This document shows positions 36,678 through 45,954 of a DNA stretch of 48,258 nt, piece by piece (position 1 is the first letter of the stretch; the number at the start of each line of letters is the position of its first letter). A program made the position numbers and the translations under genes. Source of the DNA: Bacillus sp. SG-1 (GTDB lineage Bacteria > Bacillota > Bacilli > Bacillales > Bacillaceae_B); the NCBI RefSeq assembly GCF_000181495.1, contig NZ_ABCF01000017.1, forward strand, positions 1 through 48,258, written 5' to 3'. The notes beneath the pieces are model-generated. The model worked only from the letters and a program-made list of their open reading frames with translations. It made no database searches and was not told the origin of the DNA.

Positions 36678-38162
36678 TTGTCAGAACATTTGCATCAAGT
36701 TGAAGACCTGCTCAGGGCTGACGTGCGTCGAAAGAATAAACTCGTCAGTAACGTTTCTATCATTTCAGTCATTTTGGCGGTTGTGGCTTCCGTAGCAATA
36801 CAGCAGCCGTTAAGCATCATATTAACAGTAGGAATCGGGGGAATCGGTTTCGTCTTACTGCTCTTTTTCTTCAACCGAAAGGAATCTCTCTTAATGATCA
36901 CCCCTTATATTGCAGCCTTCGGAATCTCGTTGGTACTCTATGTGATTATGTTGAGCTCTCCTTATTTAATCATGATGATGCTGCCTTATTTTTTACTTAC
37001 GGTGATATCAATTTATAACAACAGGTCAGCTTTGCTCCTTGCAATAGGGCTGGGGACTGCGTTAAGTATTGCTTTCTTCATGGAAACGCCAGACCGATAT
37101 TATCAAACTGTCAATTTTATCGTGACCTATTACTTAGTGTATGGGGCCGTAGCAGTAAATTTATTCTTCCAGAACCGAATGGTTACCTGGTTGAGAAACG
37201 ATTTACAGGATCAACATCTGCGTTCCAGAGATATGCTGGAAGAACAGCAAACTCATTCTGAATTAATAGAGAAAAATGCTGTTATCATCACCGATAATGT
37301 GAAAAATATCCGGATGCAAAGTGAAGAACAGTTATACTCGATGAATGAAATGTCAGCGGCCATAACTGAAATCTCATCAGGTATGGCAACTCAAAATGAT
37401 TCAGCTTCGTCTATAACTGCTTCAGTAGAAAAGTTAAATGAAATGATGGGGCAGCTAGTTCAATCAGCCAAAACGGTTAACAATGAGACGGACACTACCT
37501 ATGAAGCGTCCCAGCTTGGCTGGCAGTCGCTGAACTCATTAATGAACAAAAACCAGGAATTTCAAAAGTCTTTAGAAATGCTTTCCCAAACCATGGACAG
37601 CCTTGGAGACAGAATACAGCAAACCAATGGATTTGCACGCTCAATTCAAGACATTGCTTCACAGACGAATCTTCTGGCGTTAAACGCATCCATTGAGGCT
37701 GCCAGGGCGGGTGAGCATGGCAAAGGCTTTGCAGTAGTGGCTGAGGAAATCAGAAAGCTTTCGGAGATTACATCCAAGACAGCCAACCAAATATCCAACA
37801 ACTTGACTGATGTGAACGAAGAAACGATAGAGTCCCAGGAACTCATGAGGGATAATGCCGAAAAAATGGCAGAGAGTGTCGAGATGACAAAAGAGACAAT
37901 GACTGTCTTTGAGAAAATCGACAGCACAGTTCAGACATTGAATGAAGCGGCTCATCAATTGGATAGCATTACATTGAGCATAGGTGAGTCTTCCAGCAAT
38001 ATTGAATCATCTGTCACAAATTTTGCATCCATCATTGAGGAAACCACCGCTTCCCTGCAAGAAATTGCAGCTTCAATTGAGAATCATAAGGGTCAAAGTG
38101 AAGACCTAGTGAACTTTATCCAAAATACGGATAAAGCAACGGAAAATTTAATACGCGGCTAG
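36678..38162 (+). CDS. Methyl-accepting chemotaxis protein-like membrane receptor
   Basis: A 494-aa signalling protein. The N-terminus is cytoplasmic, followed by about six closely spaced hydrophobic helices (residues roughly 25-165) with no large extracellular sensor domain and no clear HAMP. The rest is a long coiled-coil signalling domain with the MCP hairpin tip [37 protein letters not shown]. The design suggests sensing inside or at the membrane. TTG 36678 follows GGGAGGA; an earlier TTG overlaps that site. It is monocistronic, next to the 53-bp repeat array. Ligand unknown. Confidence 0.88.
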   Translation: MSEHLHQVEDLLRADVRRKNKLVSNVSIISVILAVVASVAIQQPLSIILTVGIGGIGFVLLLFFFNRKESLLMITPYIAAFGISLVLYVIMLSSPYLIMMMLPYFLLTVISIYNNRSALLLAIGLGTALSIAFFMETPDRYYQTVNFIVTYYLVYGAVAVNLFFQNRMVTWLRNDLQDQHLRSRDMLEEQQTHSELIEKNAVIITDNVKNIRMQSEEQLYSMNEMSAAITEISSGMATQNDSASSITASVEKLNEMMGQLVQSAKTVNNETDTTYEASQLGWQSLNSLMNKNQEFQKSLEMLSQTMDSLGDRIQQTNGFARSIQDIASQTNLLALNASIEAARAGEHGKGFAVVAEEIRKLSEITSKTANQISNNLTDVNEETIESQELMRDNAEKMAESVEMTKETMTVFEKIDSTVQTLNEAAHQLDSITLSIGESSSNIESSVTNFASIIEETTASLQEIAASIENHKGQSEDLVNFIQNTDKATENLIRG

Positions 38163-38350
38163 AAATGGCACGATAGCTTAAAGAGGGGCGGGTAGGAGAA
38201 ATCTTATCCGCTATTTCTTTATTCTTTGCAGTTACCTGTCTTCTTACGGAAAGCAGCCAATTTTTCAATTAGCACCAGCATTTGATAAGCTTGTTAATAT
38301 AGAGAAAGTGACTCTCGAGGTGAGGGAGAAGCCCGTAAAGGAGGATGAAC

Positions 38351-38971
38351 GTGGACAGTATAATATTCGATTTGGATGGAACGTTATGGGACCCTATAGA
38401 TTCGGTTCTGTTAGTCTGGAATAAGGTCTTACAAGATAACTATGCAAACATCAGGGAGTTCAACAGAAAAGATTTCAGTGGGACAATGGGGCTGCAAATT
38501 CAGGAAATTGGTCAAAGATTGTTTCCTGATCTGGACGAAAAGGAGCAAAAACAATTGTTGGATAAATGCTGTGAAGCTGAAAGTGAATATCTCGGAGTTA
38601 ACGGGGGCCAGCTTTATGACAACCTAGAGAAGGTTTTATCCCTGCTTTCGCAGAAATATAAACTTTATATTGTCAGCAATTGTCAAGCTGGATATATCGA
38701 GGCCTTTTATAGATTTCACAAATTGGACCGCTTTTTCTTAGATTATGAAAACCCTGGAAGAACAGGACTTTCAAAAGGAGAGAACATCAAGTTAGTCATG
38801 GACAGAAATAATCTTATAAGTCCTGTGTATGTCGGAGATACAGAAGGCGACCGGAAGGCAGCAATGCATGCAGGAATTCCATTTGTATATGCTGAATACG
38901 GATTTGGGGAAGTCGAGGATCATGACTATAAGATTGAAGACTTAAAAGAATTACTAGCCCTTTTCGGTTAA
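38351..38971 (+). CDS. HAD superfamily hydrolase (phosphatase-like)
   Basis: Probable phosphatase of the haloacid dehalogenase superfamily, 206 aa. Motif I is IIFDLDGTLWD, motif II is YIVSNCQ, a conserved Lys lies in GLSKGENI, and motif IV is YVGDTEGDRKAA. The cap is of the helical type. GTG 38351 is preferred because AAAGGAGG ends 6 bp before it; ATG 38345 abuts the ribosome site. Substrate cannot be told from sequence; relatives act on phosphoglycolate or small sugar phosphates. Confidence 0.88.
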   Translation: MDSIIFDLDGTLWDPIDSVLLVWNKVLQDNYANIREFNRKDFSGTMGLQIQEIGQRLFPDLDEKEQKQLLDKCCEAESEYLGVNGGQLYDNLEKVLSLLSQKYKLYIVSNCQAGYIEAFYRFHKLDRFFLDYENPGRTGLSKGENIKLVMDRNNLISPVYVGDTEGDRKAAMHAGIPFVYAEYGFGEVEDHDYKIEDLKELLALFG

Positions 38972-39068
38972 AAATTGCGAGAATAATACTTTTTGCTGGG
39001 TTAAGATACATATAAAAAAAGCGTAAAGACTGCTTGAATCTTAGCGGTAGTGAAATGGAGGCAAATGA

Positions 39069-39590
39069 ATGAATTTTAATCTGGATGAAGCAGTGGAAAT
39101 ACTGGAGCGGACCCCGCAGACTCTTGAACATTTTCTATCAGGGTTGTCTGAAAACTGGATACTATCGGATGAAGGAGAGGGAACCTGGAGTGTTATTCAG
39201 ATTATTGATCACCTCATCGAAGGGGAAAAAACCAATTGGCTTCCAAGACTAGAGATGATGGTCTCTGGTGAAAATGAGACCTTTCCTCCATTCGACCGGT
39301 TTGCTCATTTGAAACAAGATTCAAAAGGTTCTTTAGAGCAAAGGTTTCAGGAATATCGAAGGATAAGAGAAGTAAATATTTTAAAAATCAAGCAGATGAT
39401 AAACCCTGAATCTCATCTTGATCTGACAGGTGTCCATCCCGCCTTTGGTCAGGTGAAGGTAAGGGAACTGCTTTCCACTTGGGTAGTTCATGATTTGACC
39501 CATATTTCACAGATTGTCCGGATCATGGCGGAGAGATACCGGGAAGATGTAGGTCCATGGGTGGAATATTTGGGGATATTGAAAAAGTAA
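39069..39590 (+). CDS. DinB family protein
   Basis: A 173-aa four-helix-bundle protein of the DinB/YfiT-like superfamily. Likely metal-ligand histidines occur in VIQIIDHLIEGEKTNW and in the pair HDLTHISQIV near the C-terminus. Members include thiol-dependent transferases and DNA-damage-inducible proteins; the exact reaction is unknown. GGAGG lies upstream of the ATG and a terminator follows, so it is a single-gene unit. Confidence 0.85.
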   Translation: MNFNLDEAVEILERTPQTLEHFLSGLSENWILSDEGEGTWSVIQIIDHLIEGEKTNWLPRLEMMVSGENETFPPFDRFAHLKQDSKGSLEQRFQEYRRIREVNILKIKQMINPESHLDLTGVHPAFGQVKVRELLSTWVVHDLTHISQIVRIMAERYREDVGPWVEYLGILKK

Positions 39591-39618
39591 CTAAAGATGT
39601 GGCATTCACCTTTTGATC

Positions 39619-39652
39619 AAGAGAGTTTTCGAGCTTGGAAACTCTCTTTTGA
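39619..39652 (+). terminator. Terminator after the dinB-like gene
   Basis: AAGAGAGTTT (39619-39628) pairs with AAACTCTCTT (39639-39648), followed by TT. Confidence 0.85.
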
Positions 39653-39802
39653 ATTGTTAGGAATAACTATGGTCTGGGTTATCCATGTATAGCTTCCAAA
39701 ATAACCCGGAGAGAATAAAAGCTAAAATTGTCTTTTTCTCTTTGGGAGATTCCCTGTCCTTAAGAAAAAAATGGAAGGTTTCCCAAAACCATCACGTGCA
39801 AC

Positions 39803-39831
39803 TGTACACTTTGCGGGAAAGAGAGTATACT
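39803..39831 (+). promoter_or_regulatory. Candidate promoter of the merR-type gene
   Basis: TGTACA (39803-39808), 17 bp, TATACT (39826-39831), 26 bp before the proposed TTG start. Confidence 0.4.
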
Positions 39832-39857
39832 TATCCAGAGGTGATTTTTTTGGGAAA

Positions 39858-40268
39858 TTGTATAAAATAGGTGAACTGGCTGATATCAGTGAAGTTTCTA
39901 AGCGCACGATTGATTATTATACAAGAATCGGCCTGCTTGAATGTACCAGGTCGAGCAGCAACTATCGTTACTATGACAGCAGTGCACTTGAAAACTTGAA
40001 AGTGATTGAGCAATGTCAGCAAATGCATATGACCCTTGAGGAAATCAAACAAAGATTGACACTGAAAAAATCCAATATGATAAATTATCAAGCTTTTGAA
40101 AAGCAGGTTGAACATATTAAGAATGAAATGAACCATTTAAATGGGGAGATTAAGGACATTCTCCAAGTTGCAAATGCACTTGATGAGGAAGAGAAGAAGA
40201 AAATGCTGAGCAGGGTTTCCCCTCAAGCAGCAGCACTGTTACAGTCGCTCGTCATGTTTTCGGGTTGA
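39858..40268 (+). CDS. MerR family transcriptional regulator
   Basis: A 136-aa regulator with an N-terminal MerR helix-turn-helix (YKIGELADISEVSKRTIDYYTRIGLLE), the second wing NYRYYDSSALE and a long dimerisation helix (about residues 75-112). It resembles B. subtilis YhdQ/CueR and, like yhdQ, lies next to a CNNM/CorC gene. The C-terminal half has no cysteine, so the copper-binding Cys pair of true CueR is missing and the signal is probably not copper. The start is taken as TTG 39858, giving the family N-terminus, with AGAGGTGA upstream at a long 13-bp spacing; the frame is open further upstream but that part looks non-coding. Confidence 0.82.
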   Translation: MYKIGELADISEVSKRTIDYYTRIGLLECTRSSSNYRYYDSSALENLKVIEQCQQMHMTLEEIKQRLTLKKSNMINYQAFEKQVEHIKNEMNHLNGEIKDILQVANALDEEEKKKMLSRVSPQAAALLQSLVMFSG

Positions 40269-40316
40269 TGTAACTTTTAAGATAGATTACCAATATTTTA
40301 GGAGCGTGACGTTTTT

Positions 40317-41579
40317 TTGGACGATTTACCACTGTATTCATTGATTCTATTAGGAGTTTTAATTCTGCTTTCTGCCTTTTTCTCATCTGCAGAAACTGCG
40401 TATTCGAGTGTCAATAAGATCAGGTTAAGGAATTTTGAAAGTGAAGGATTAAGGGGAAGTAAAAAAGCACTTTTCATAACGGAAAACTTCGACCGCGCCC
40501 TGTCTACCATCCTGGTTGGAAATAACATCGTAAACATTGCGGCTGCAAGTATTTCGGCCAAAATGGCAACCGATCTTTTCGGAGGGAACACCGGGTTAGT
40601 GGTCAGTACGTTTGTGATGACTTTGCTTATCCTTATTTTCGGTGAAATTCTGCCGAAATCATTGGCAAAAGAAAATGCTGAAAGTTACGCTTTATCCATC
40701 TCGGGTATCCTATTCTTGCTGATCAAGATCCTTACACCTGTAAATTTCTTCTTCATAAAATTAAAGGAATTGGTGTCCAGGCTTTTTTCAAAAGACAATG
40801 CCATGCCATCCGTTACTGAGGAAGAATTAAAGGTAATGCTCGATATCAGTGAAGAAGAAGGCGTTATCGACAAGGAAGAAAGAGAATTGATTCACCGCTC
40901 AATGGATTTTGACGATATTATGGTTTCTGAGGTTTTAACCCCTCGTATTGATGTAAAAGCAGTTGAAGTAAACCAATCGGTCGATGAAATAAAGGAAATG
41001 TTTTTTGAAGAGCGCTTTTCACGTATTCCCGTATATGAGGACCATATAGACAACGTAATCGGAATCCTATCTGAAAAGGAATTCTTCACACATTTGCTAA
41101 AATTCGGAGAAGTGAATATTAGAGCGTTGATTCGGGAGCCGATGTTTGTATTTGAATCAGCAAAGATATCAACTTTGTTAACAAAGCTTCAAAAAGATAA
41201 GGTTCATATGGCTATTGTAGTCGATGAATTTGGAGGGACCACCGGCCTGATCACACTTGAGGACATTCTGGAAGAAATCGTCGGAGAGATTTGGGATGAA
41301 CAAGATGAAACCATCCATTCCATGACGAAAGTCAGTGACAATGTTTACAAGTTTGATTCCCAGTTCCAGCTTGATGAGTTTACCGATCTGCTCAATCTGC
41401 CAGAGCCTGACAGCTCCTACCACACTGTAGGTGGATGGGTAGTAGAAAGCTTTGAGGAGATACCTTCCGAAGGCGAAAGCTTTGACTATGAAAATGTGAA
41501 AGTGACTGTAGAAGAAGTGGATAACCGCAGAATCCGTACTATCAAAGTAGAGGTTTCCCAAGAGGTGCCTGCAGAGTAA
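40317..41579 (+). CDS. CNNM/CorC family (DUF21-CBS) transporter, MpfA-like
   Basis: Membrane protein of the hemolysin C/CNNM group, 420 aa. Order: DUF21 transmembrane domain (residues 1-190) with FFSSAETAYSSVNKIRLR and FGEILPKSLAKENAE; a CBS pair (about 205-335) beginning near VSEVLTPRIDVKAVEVNQ; and a C-terminal CorC_HlyC domain. B. subtilis homologue YhdP (MpfA) is a magnesium exporter, so this protein probably exports Mg. TTG start, with GGAGCGTGA about 12 bp upstream. It is probably co-transcribed with the merR-type gene 48 bp upstream. Its DUF21 domain is a distant relative of OapA at 7.4 kb. Confidence 0.92.
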   Translation: MDDLPLYSLILLGVLILLSAFFSSAETAYSSVNKIRLRNFESEGLRGSKKALFITENFDRALSTILVGNNIVNIAAASISAKMATDLFGGNTGLVVSTFVMTLLILIFGEILPKSLAKENAESYALSISGILFLLIKILTPVNFFFIKLKELVSRLFSKDNAMPSVTEEELKVMLDISEEEGVIDKEERELIHRSMDFDDIMVSEVLTPRIDVKAVEVNQSVDEIKEMFFEERFSRIPVYEDHIDNVIGILSEKEFFTHLLKFGEVNIRALIREPMFVFESAKISTLLTKLQKDKVHMAIVVDEFGGTTGLITLEDILEEIVGEIWDEQDETIHSMTKVSDNVYKFDSQFQLDEFTDLLNLPEPDSSYHTVGGWVVESFEEIPSEGESFDYENVKVTVEEVDNRRIRTIKVEVSQEVPAE

Positions 41580-41597
41580 TTCGCAATAAATAGTTAG

Positions 41598-41631
41598 AAA
41601 GACGGTAGTGTAAATGCTGCCGTCTTTTTCT
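41598..41631 (+). terminator. Terminator after the corC-like gene
   Basis: AAAGACGGTAG (41598-41608) pairs with CTGCCGTCTTT (41617-41627, one G-T), followed by TT. Confidence 0.9.
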
Positions 41632-41655
41632 TTTGGTTTCTTTGTTCTATATGTA

Positions 41656-41684
41656 TTGAATAACTTGTTCTATAATTGTAGAAT
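41656..41684 (+). promoter_or_regulatory. Promoter and possible operator of the arsR-type gene
   Basis: TTGAAT (41656-41661), 17 bp, TAGAAT (41679-41684). Between them the dyad TTCTA-N6-TAGAA (41668-41683) overlaps the -10 and is well placed for autorepression. Confidence 0.5.
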
Positions 41685-41704
41685 ATTTACAAGGAGGTTG
41701 TTTC

Positions 41705-42751
41705 ATGGACATTTTTTCGATTGGAAGCAGGGAAAGAGAGACCTATAGTGTGGAGTTAAAGTATTCATTGTTATGGGAGGCTGCACTGGGAATAGCCGCG
41801 ATCACGAATGATGCGCTTGTCGAAACGCTTGATCTGACTAAAGAAGAAAGAGAGATGATGAAAGCTTCGTTCTCTCCGGAATTAAAAAAGCATCTCGAAT
41901 ATGTGAAAGAGTACAATACATGGAAGACACTGCTTCAGTTATTGCATAAGGAGGACTTCAACGACATACCATCATTCGTTTCATTTTTGAAGGGGTTATC
42001 TGACGAAGAATTTAAAAGTGCTGCCATTCCCTACCTGGGGAAGCAACAGGAAGAGCTCACTGCTCAATTGGTACTTGGCTCACATGAAGCGCTTGTAAAT
42101 CTGCAGGATAAAACAAAAGGCAATTCTTTTCTCCCTGATTATTTAGGCTTTATCTTTAAGACTGATCCCCAAGAGCTCAAAGACCACCTGGCCACAGTGC
42201 TGTCAGAGTGGGTTCAGGCAGTAGTGGTCCCAAAGGAGAAAGAAATACTTGCTGTACTGGAAAGAGATATAGAGTCCAAACAAAGAATGAAAGAAAAGCT
42301 TAACCCAGAACAATTTGTCGAGTTCGCGACAGACGGAATTAAGTATTTGCCGGAACCGAGTGTATTCAAGGTTATCCTCATTCCGCATTTTTTTTACCGC
42401 CCTTGGAATGTCGAGGCTGATTTAAAAGGCACCAAAGTCTTTTATTACCCAGTGGCGAATGAAAGTCTGTCTCCTGACAGCAAATATATTCCGAACAAAA
42501 TGATGGTACAGAAATATAAGGCATTAGGAGACGAAACCCGGTTAAAGATCCTGAAAATGATCACAGAAAGACCAAGGAGCCTTCAAGAACTGACGAATGA
42601 ATTAGAGATGGGGAAAACGACCGTTCATCATCACTTGAAGATATTGAAATCGGCAAGACTGGTTTCTGATTCTCTTTCAAAATATTCAACAAATGTCCAA
42701 AGTCTTAATTTACTGGATGAAGAGCTGCAGTTGTTCTTAAAAATGGAATGA
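41705..42751 (+). CDS. ArsR family regulator with long N-terminal domain
   Basis: A 348-aa protein whose last ~85 residues form an ArsR-type winged helix (KYKALGDETRLKILKMITERP, then LTNELEMGKTTVHHHLKIL). Ordinary ArsR proteins are about 100 aa; the preceding ~260 residues are a mostly helical domain (residues 1-265) that I do not recognise beyond its occurrence in similar long regulators. No metal-binding CxC motif is visible, so the ligand is probably an organic molecule carried by the exporter. AAGGAGG lies before the ATG. It overlaps no other gene and precedes the MFS gene by 15 bp, which suggests that it controls its own operon. Confidence 0.85.
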   Translation: MDIFSIGSRERETYSVELKYSLLWEAALGIAAITNDALVETLDLTKEEREMMKASFSPELKKHLEYVKEYNTWKTLLQLLHKEDFNDIPSFVSFLKGLSDEEFKSAAIPYLGKQQEELTAQLVLGSHEALVNLQDKTKGNSFLPDYLGFIFKTDPQELKDHLATVLSEWVQAVVVPKEKEILAVLERDIESKQRMKEKLNPEQFVEFATDGIKYLPEPSVFKVILIPHFFYRPWNVEADLKGTKVFYYPVANESLSPDSKYIPNKMMVQKYKALGDETRLKILKMITERPRSLQELTNELEMGKTTVHHHLKILKSARLVSDSLSKYSTNVQSLNLLDEELQLFLKME

Positions 42752-42766
42752 GAAAGGGGGAGGCAG

Positions 42767-44026
42767 ATGGGAGAGCCGGTCGTTCAGATTCATGCACAGG
42801 ATAGGACTCCGGAATTCAAGAGGAATTTCCAGGTGTTCAGGTTTATGGGAGGAAATTTAGTTTCTTTTTTTGGGGATCAGATTTATTTAATTGCCTTGCC
42901 CTTGATTGTGTTGGCGATTACCCAATCTCCGCTTAGTATGGGAATTGTGGCGGCGCTTGAGAGGCTTCCAATTCTCATTCAGCCCCTTGCTGGTGTACTG
43001 GCTGACAAATTTAACCGCAAGTCAATCCTGATGGTATGTGATGCTGGGAGATTTATAGTTATCGGGATTCTGGGCGTCCTTCATTTATCCGGAGGTCTTT
43101 CACTAGGCGCCATATACATAGGTGCATTAACAGTTGGAATCATGACACAGATTTATAATACTTCACAATTTGCTTCCATCCCACAACTTGTTTTGAAAAA
43201 AGACCTGCAGCTTGTTAATTCAATTAATACGGGAATATTTCATACTGCGGTCTTTGTTGCCCCTGGTGTTGGAGGGGTTTTGATCTCCCTGTTTAATCCT
43301 GGTATAGGATTAATTTTGAACAGTTTGTCTTTCGCCATAGGATTTTTGGCTGTGTGCAGTTTAAACATTCACTCTGATTCAGCGACCTCAAATCAAGATC
43401 CAGGAATACTTGCGGAAATCAAAGAGGGATTCGTTTTTATAATAAGGGAAAAACCCATCTTGTATACCAATCTTGCCATGCTGTTTTCTGTTTTTGGTAC
43501 TACGCTTTTCCTCACCATGATGATTGTTCATTTGAATTCGGCTGCCGGCCTCAACTCGGCTGATATTGGCTATATTTTATCAATAGGAGGAGCGGCAGCA
43601 ATCGCAGGTTCTTTATTGACAAATATACTGCGACAGCGGTTTTCATATAGGAGTATTTTATTTACAGCGGGATTGCTGGGGGGAGCTTCAATCATCGGGT
43701 TTGGGCTGGGTGAATCCTTTTTTACCCTGGCAGTGATGAATGCAGCCGGGACTGTAGCTGCAGCAATCATGGGTACCTGTATCGTAACCATCCGCCAAGT
43801 ATTAACTCCTGGACATTTATTGGGCCGTGTACAGGCTACAAGCAGATTAATGACCTGGATAACAATGCCGGTGGCAGCTTTATCCTCAGGAATCATAGCT
43901 GAAACGTTTGGGACAGGGATGGCCATTGTTTTAGGGGGTGTGATCGCAACCCTTGCCTCTTTCTTCTATTTAGTGCCATCTCTTAAATCATTGGGTAATG
44001 AGAGGTATGAGACCACAAATCCGTAA
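42767..44026 (+). CDS. MFS transporter (drug-efflux type)
   Basis: A 419-aa major facilitator with about 12 hydrophobic segments, of the MFS_3 / macrolide-exporter-like type. Recognisable are the N-terminal NLVSFFGDQIYLIALPLIVL and the loop 2-3 motif AGVLADKFNRKSILMVCD. A strong GGGGGAGG precedes the ATG. Genes of this kind are typically paired with a repressor, here the ArsR-type protein. Substrate unknown. Confidence 0.9.
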   Translation: MGEPVVQIHAQDRTPEFKRNFQVFRFMGGNLVSFFGDQIYLIALPLIVLAITQSPLSMGIVAALERLPILIQPLAGVLADKFNRKSILMVCDAGRFIVIGILGVLHLSGGLSLGAIYIGALTVGIMTQIYNTSQFASIPQLVLKKDLQLVNSINTGIFHTAVFVAPGVGGVLISLFNPGIGLILNSLSFAIGFLAVCSLNIHSDSATSNQDPGILAEIKEGFVFIIREKPILYTNLAMLFSVFGTTLFLTMMIVHLNSAAGLNSADIGYILSIGGAAAIAGSLLTNILRQRFSYRSILFTAGLLGGASIIGFGLGESFFTLAVMNAAGTVAAAIMGTCIVTIRQVLTPGHLLGRVQATSRLMTWITMPVAALSSGIIAETFGTGMAIVLGGVIATLASFFYLVPSLKSLGNERYETTNP

Positions 44027-44253
44027 AATTATTATGAAAACGGGAGGTAAACGACAACGACAGCAAAAAAGAGGATAGCCCATATAAGAGCTATCCTTCA
44101 TCTAGGGAGTTTAGGGGTATGGATCTAGATGTATTTTTATAGTACCCGGCATTCAGGGGATTAAACCTGCTGTTTGAATTTTTTAATAAAAGATCAGAAA
44201 AGTTACCATTTTAACGTTTATGCTCAAGAGAATGGATGAAAAAGATAATTTGA
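44027..44253 (+). other. Gap with a short hairpin
   Basis: No gene seen. AGGATAGC (44072-44079) pairs with GCTATCCT (44090-44097). There is no T-run on the plus strand but an A-run precedes it, so it would work better as a minus-strand terminator, although no minus gene is present. It may still end the MFS transcript weakly. Confidence 0.4.
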
Positions 44254-44283
44254 TTGATAACGCACAGGAAAAATTGATATGAT
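44254..44283 (+). promoter_or_regulatory. Promoter of brxB
   Basis: TTGATA (44254-44259), 18 bp, TATGAT (44278-44283), 60 bp before the start. Confidence 0.6.
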
Positions 44284-44343
44284 ATAGGTACCGTTATTAG
44301 CATCTTATTCGGGTGCTACTTTGAGGAAAAAGGAGAGAGTAAT

Positions 44344-44781
44344 ATGGAAATGGATTTCGACCTATTTATGAATGATATCGTCCGCCAGGCTCGTCAAGAG
44401 ATGGAGACTTCAGGATATAAGCAGCTTACGACTGTAGAAGAAGTAGAAGAAACACTTTCACAAAAAGGAACAACTCTTGTGATGATCAATTCAGTATGCG
44501 GTTGTGCGGGCGGTATTGCACGTCCTGCAGCGGCTCATGCCATTCATTATGATAAACGCCCCGATCGTCTGGTAACTGTTTTCGCAGGCCAGGATAAGGA
44601 AGCCACAGCGAAAGCGCGGAGCTACTTCACAGGCTACCCGCCATCCTCCCCATCATTTGCACTGTTAAAGGATGGAGAGATTCTGACAATGGTAGAACGT
44701 CATGAAATCGAAGGACATGACCCTATGTCTGTTGTTACTAAGCTGCAAGGTTACTTTGACGAGTATTGCGAAGAAGTATAA
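44344..44781 (+). CDS. brxB: Bacilliredoxin BrxB (YqiW)
   Basis: Thioredoxin-like protein that removes bacillithiol from proteins modified under oxidative stress. The 145-aa product has the family CGC active site in [19 protein letters not shown] and the conserved [27 protein letters not shown] precedes the ATG. The position after the bkd region and before yqjA matches B. subtilis yqiW. Own promoter and terminator. Confidence 0.95.
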   Translation: MEMDFDLFMNDIVRQARQEMETSGYKQLTTVEEVEETLSQKGTTLVMINSVCGCAGGIARPAAAHAIHYDKRPDRLVTVFAGQDKEATAKARSYFTGYPPSSPSFALLKDGEILTMVERHEIEGHDPMSVVTKLQGYFDEYCEEV

Positions 44782-44789
44782 GTTGTAGG

Positions 44790-44820
44790 AAAAGAGTGAT
44801 CCATTCACTCTTTTTTCTTT
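44790..44820 (+). terminator. Terminator after brxB
   Basis: AAAAGAGTGA (44790-44799) pairs exactly with TCACTCTTTT (44805-44814), with a T-run. Confidence 0.93.
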
Positions 44821-44928
44821 TGTCAGTTTACGTTTGTACCAGGAAGGGATATAAATTACATAAGAATTTTATATTACTTAAGTTGGTAACACTAATAACT
44901 AAGAATGATATAACAGGAGCTGCAGTCT

Positions 44929-45921
44929 ATGTTTCGTATAGGTTATCGTACAGCCAAAACCGCTGTTGGAACAGCAATCGCTATTTTGATTGCTCAATGG
45001 TTCGGTCTTGAAAATTTTGCCTCTGCCGGGATATTGACCATCCTCTGCATACAGGATACAAAGAAGAAATCACTGAAAGCGGCTTGGAGCAGATTTCTTG
45101 CCTGTATACTTGCCATCGTTTTTGCTTCTATCCTTTTTGAATTACTATTCTATCATCCGATAATTATTGGCCTGCTGCTCTTATTCTTTATCCCGACAAC
45201 CGTGATGCTGAAAATTACTCAAGGTATTGTTACAAGCAGTGTAATCATTCTTCATGTCTACTCAGCTCAAAATGTTACGGTGGATTTGATAGTGAATGAG
45301 CTGGGCATCATTTCGATTGGAATCGGAATCGCCTTGCTTGCCAACCTCTACATGCCTAGTGTCGAAAATAAGCTGATTGCATACCAGGAACAGATTGAGG
45401 AGAATTTTCACCGAATCTTTACGGAGATTGTCCGCTATTTGAGAACGAACGAAGACAAGGGATGGGCCGGGAAAGAGATCACCGAGGTGGAAAAGCTCAT
45501 TAATGAGGCCAAAACACTGGCGTTCAAAGATGTAGAGAATCACTTTCTTCGTCATGAAAGCCTTTATTATTTGTATTTCAAAATGAGAGAGAAACAGTTT
45601 GACATTCTGCAGCGGCTTCTTCCTCTAGTAACATCCATATCATCTAAAGTCGAACAGCGGAAAATGGTTGCTGATTTTATGGAAGAGCTGAGTGAACATA
45701 TACACCCAGGCAATACCGCATTACTGTATCTGAAAAAACTCTATGATATGAAGGTGAAGTTTGAGGAGATGGAGCTTCCGCAAACGAGGGAAGAGTTCGA
45801 AGCCAGAGCAGCCCTTTATCAATTTCTTAAGGAGATGGAGGATTACCTCCTAATCAAAAGTTCATTTAAAGGTATCAGGCAGCGCAAAGAGAATGAGATG
45901 ACGCCCAAAGAAGCAAACTAA
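44929..45921 (+). CDS. yqjA: Aromatic acid exporter family membrane protein YqjA
   Basis: A 330-aa protein with an N-terminal membrane domain of about five to six helices (residues 10-150; GYRTAKTAVGTAIAILIAQWF) and a C-terminal cytoplasmic helical domain, matching the DUF939/ArAE group. Function is not proven; relatives are described as aromatic acid exporters. ACAGGAG precedes the ATG. It is followed 33 bp later by the L,D-transpeptidase gene, the yqjA-yqjB order of B. subtilis. Confidence 0.88.
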   Translation: MFRIGYRTAKTAVGTAIAILIAQWFGLENFASAGILTILCIQDTKKKSLKAAWSRFLACILAIVFASILFELLFYHPIIIGLLLLFFIPTTVMLKITQGIVTSSVIILHVYSAQNVTVDLIVNELGIISIGIGIALLANLYMPSVENKLIAYQEQIEENFHRIFTEIVRYLRTNEDKGWAGKEITEVEKLINEAKTLAFKDVENHFLRHESLYYLYFKMREKQFDILQRLLPLVTSISSKVEQRKMVADFMEELSEHIHPGNTALLYLKKLYDMKVKFEEMELPQTREEFEARAALYQFLKEMEDYLLIKSSFKGIRQRKENEMTPKEAN

Positions 45922-45954
45922 TTCCTACTAAATCCCTGAGAGGATGTGAAGGAA

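Noticed and set aside
44072..44097. Intrinsic terminator of the MFS gene
   Set aside because: An 8-bp hairpin without a T-run on the coding strand; recorded only as a stem-loop.
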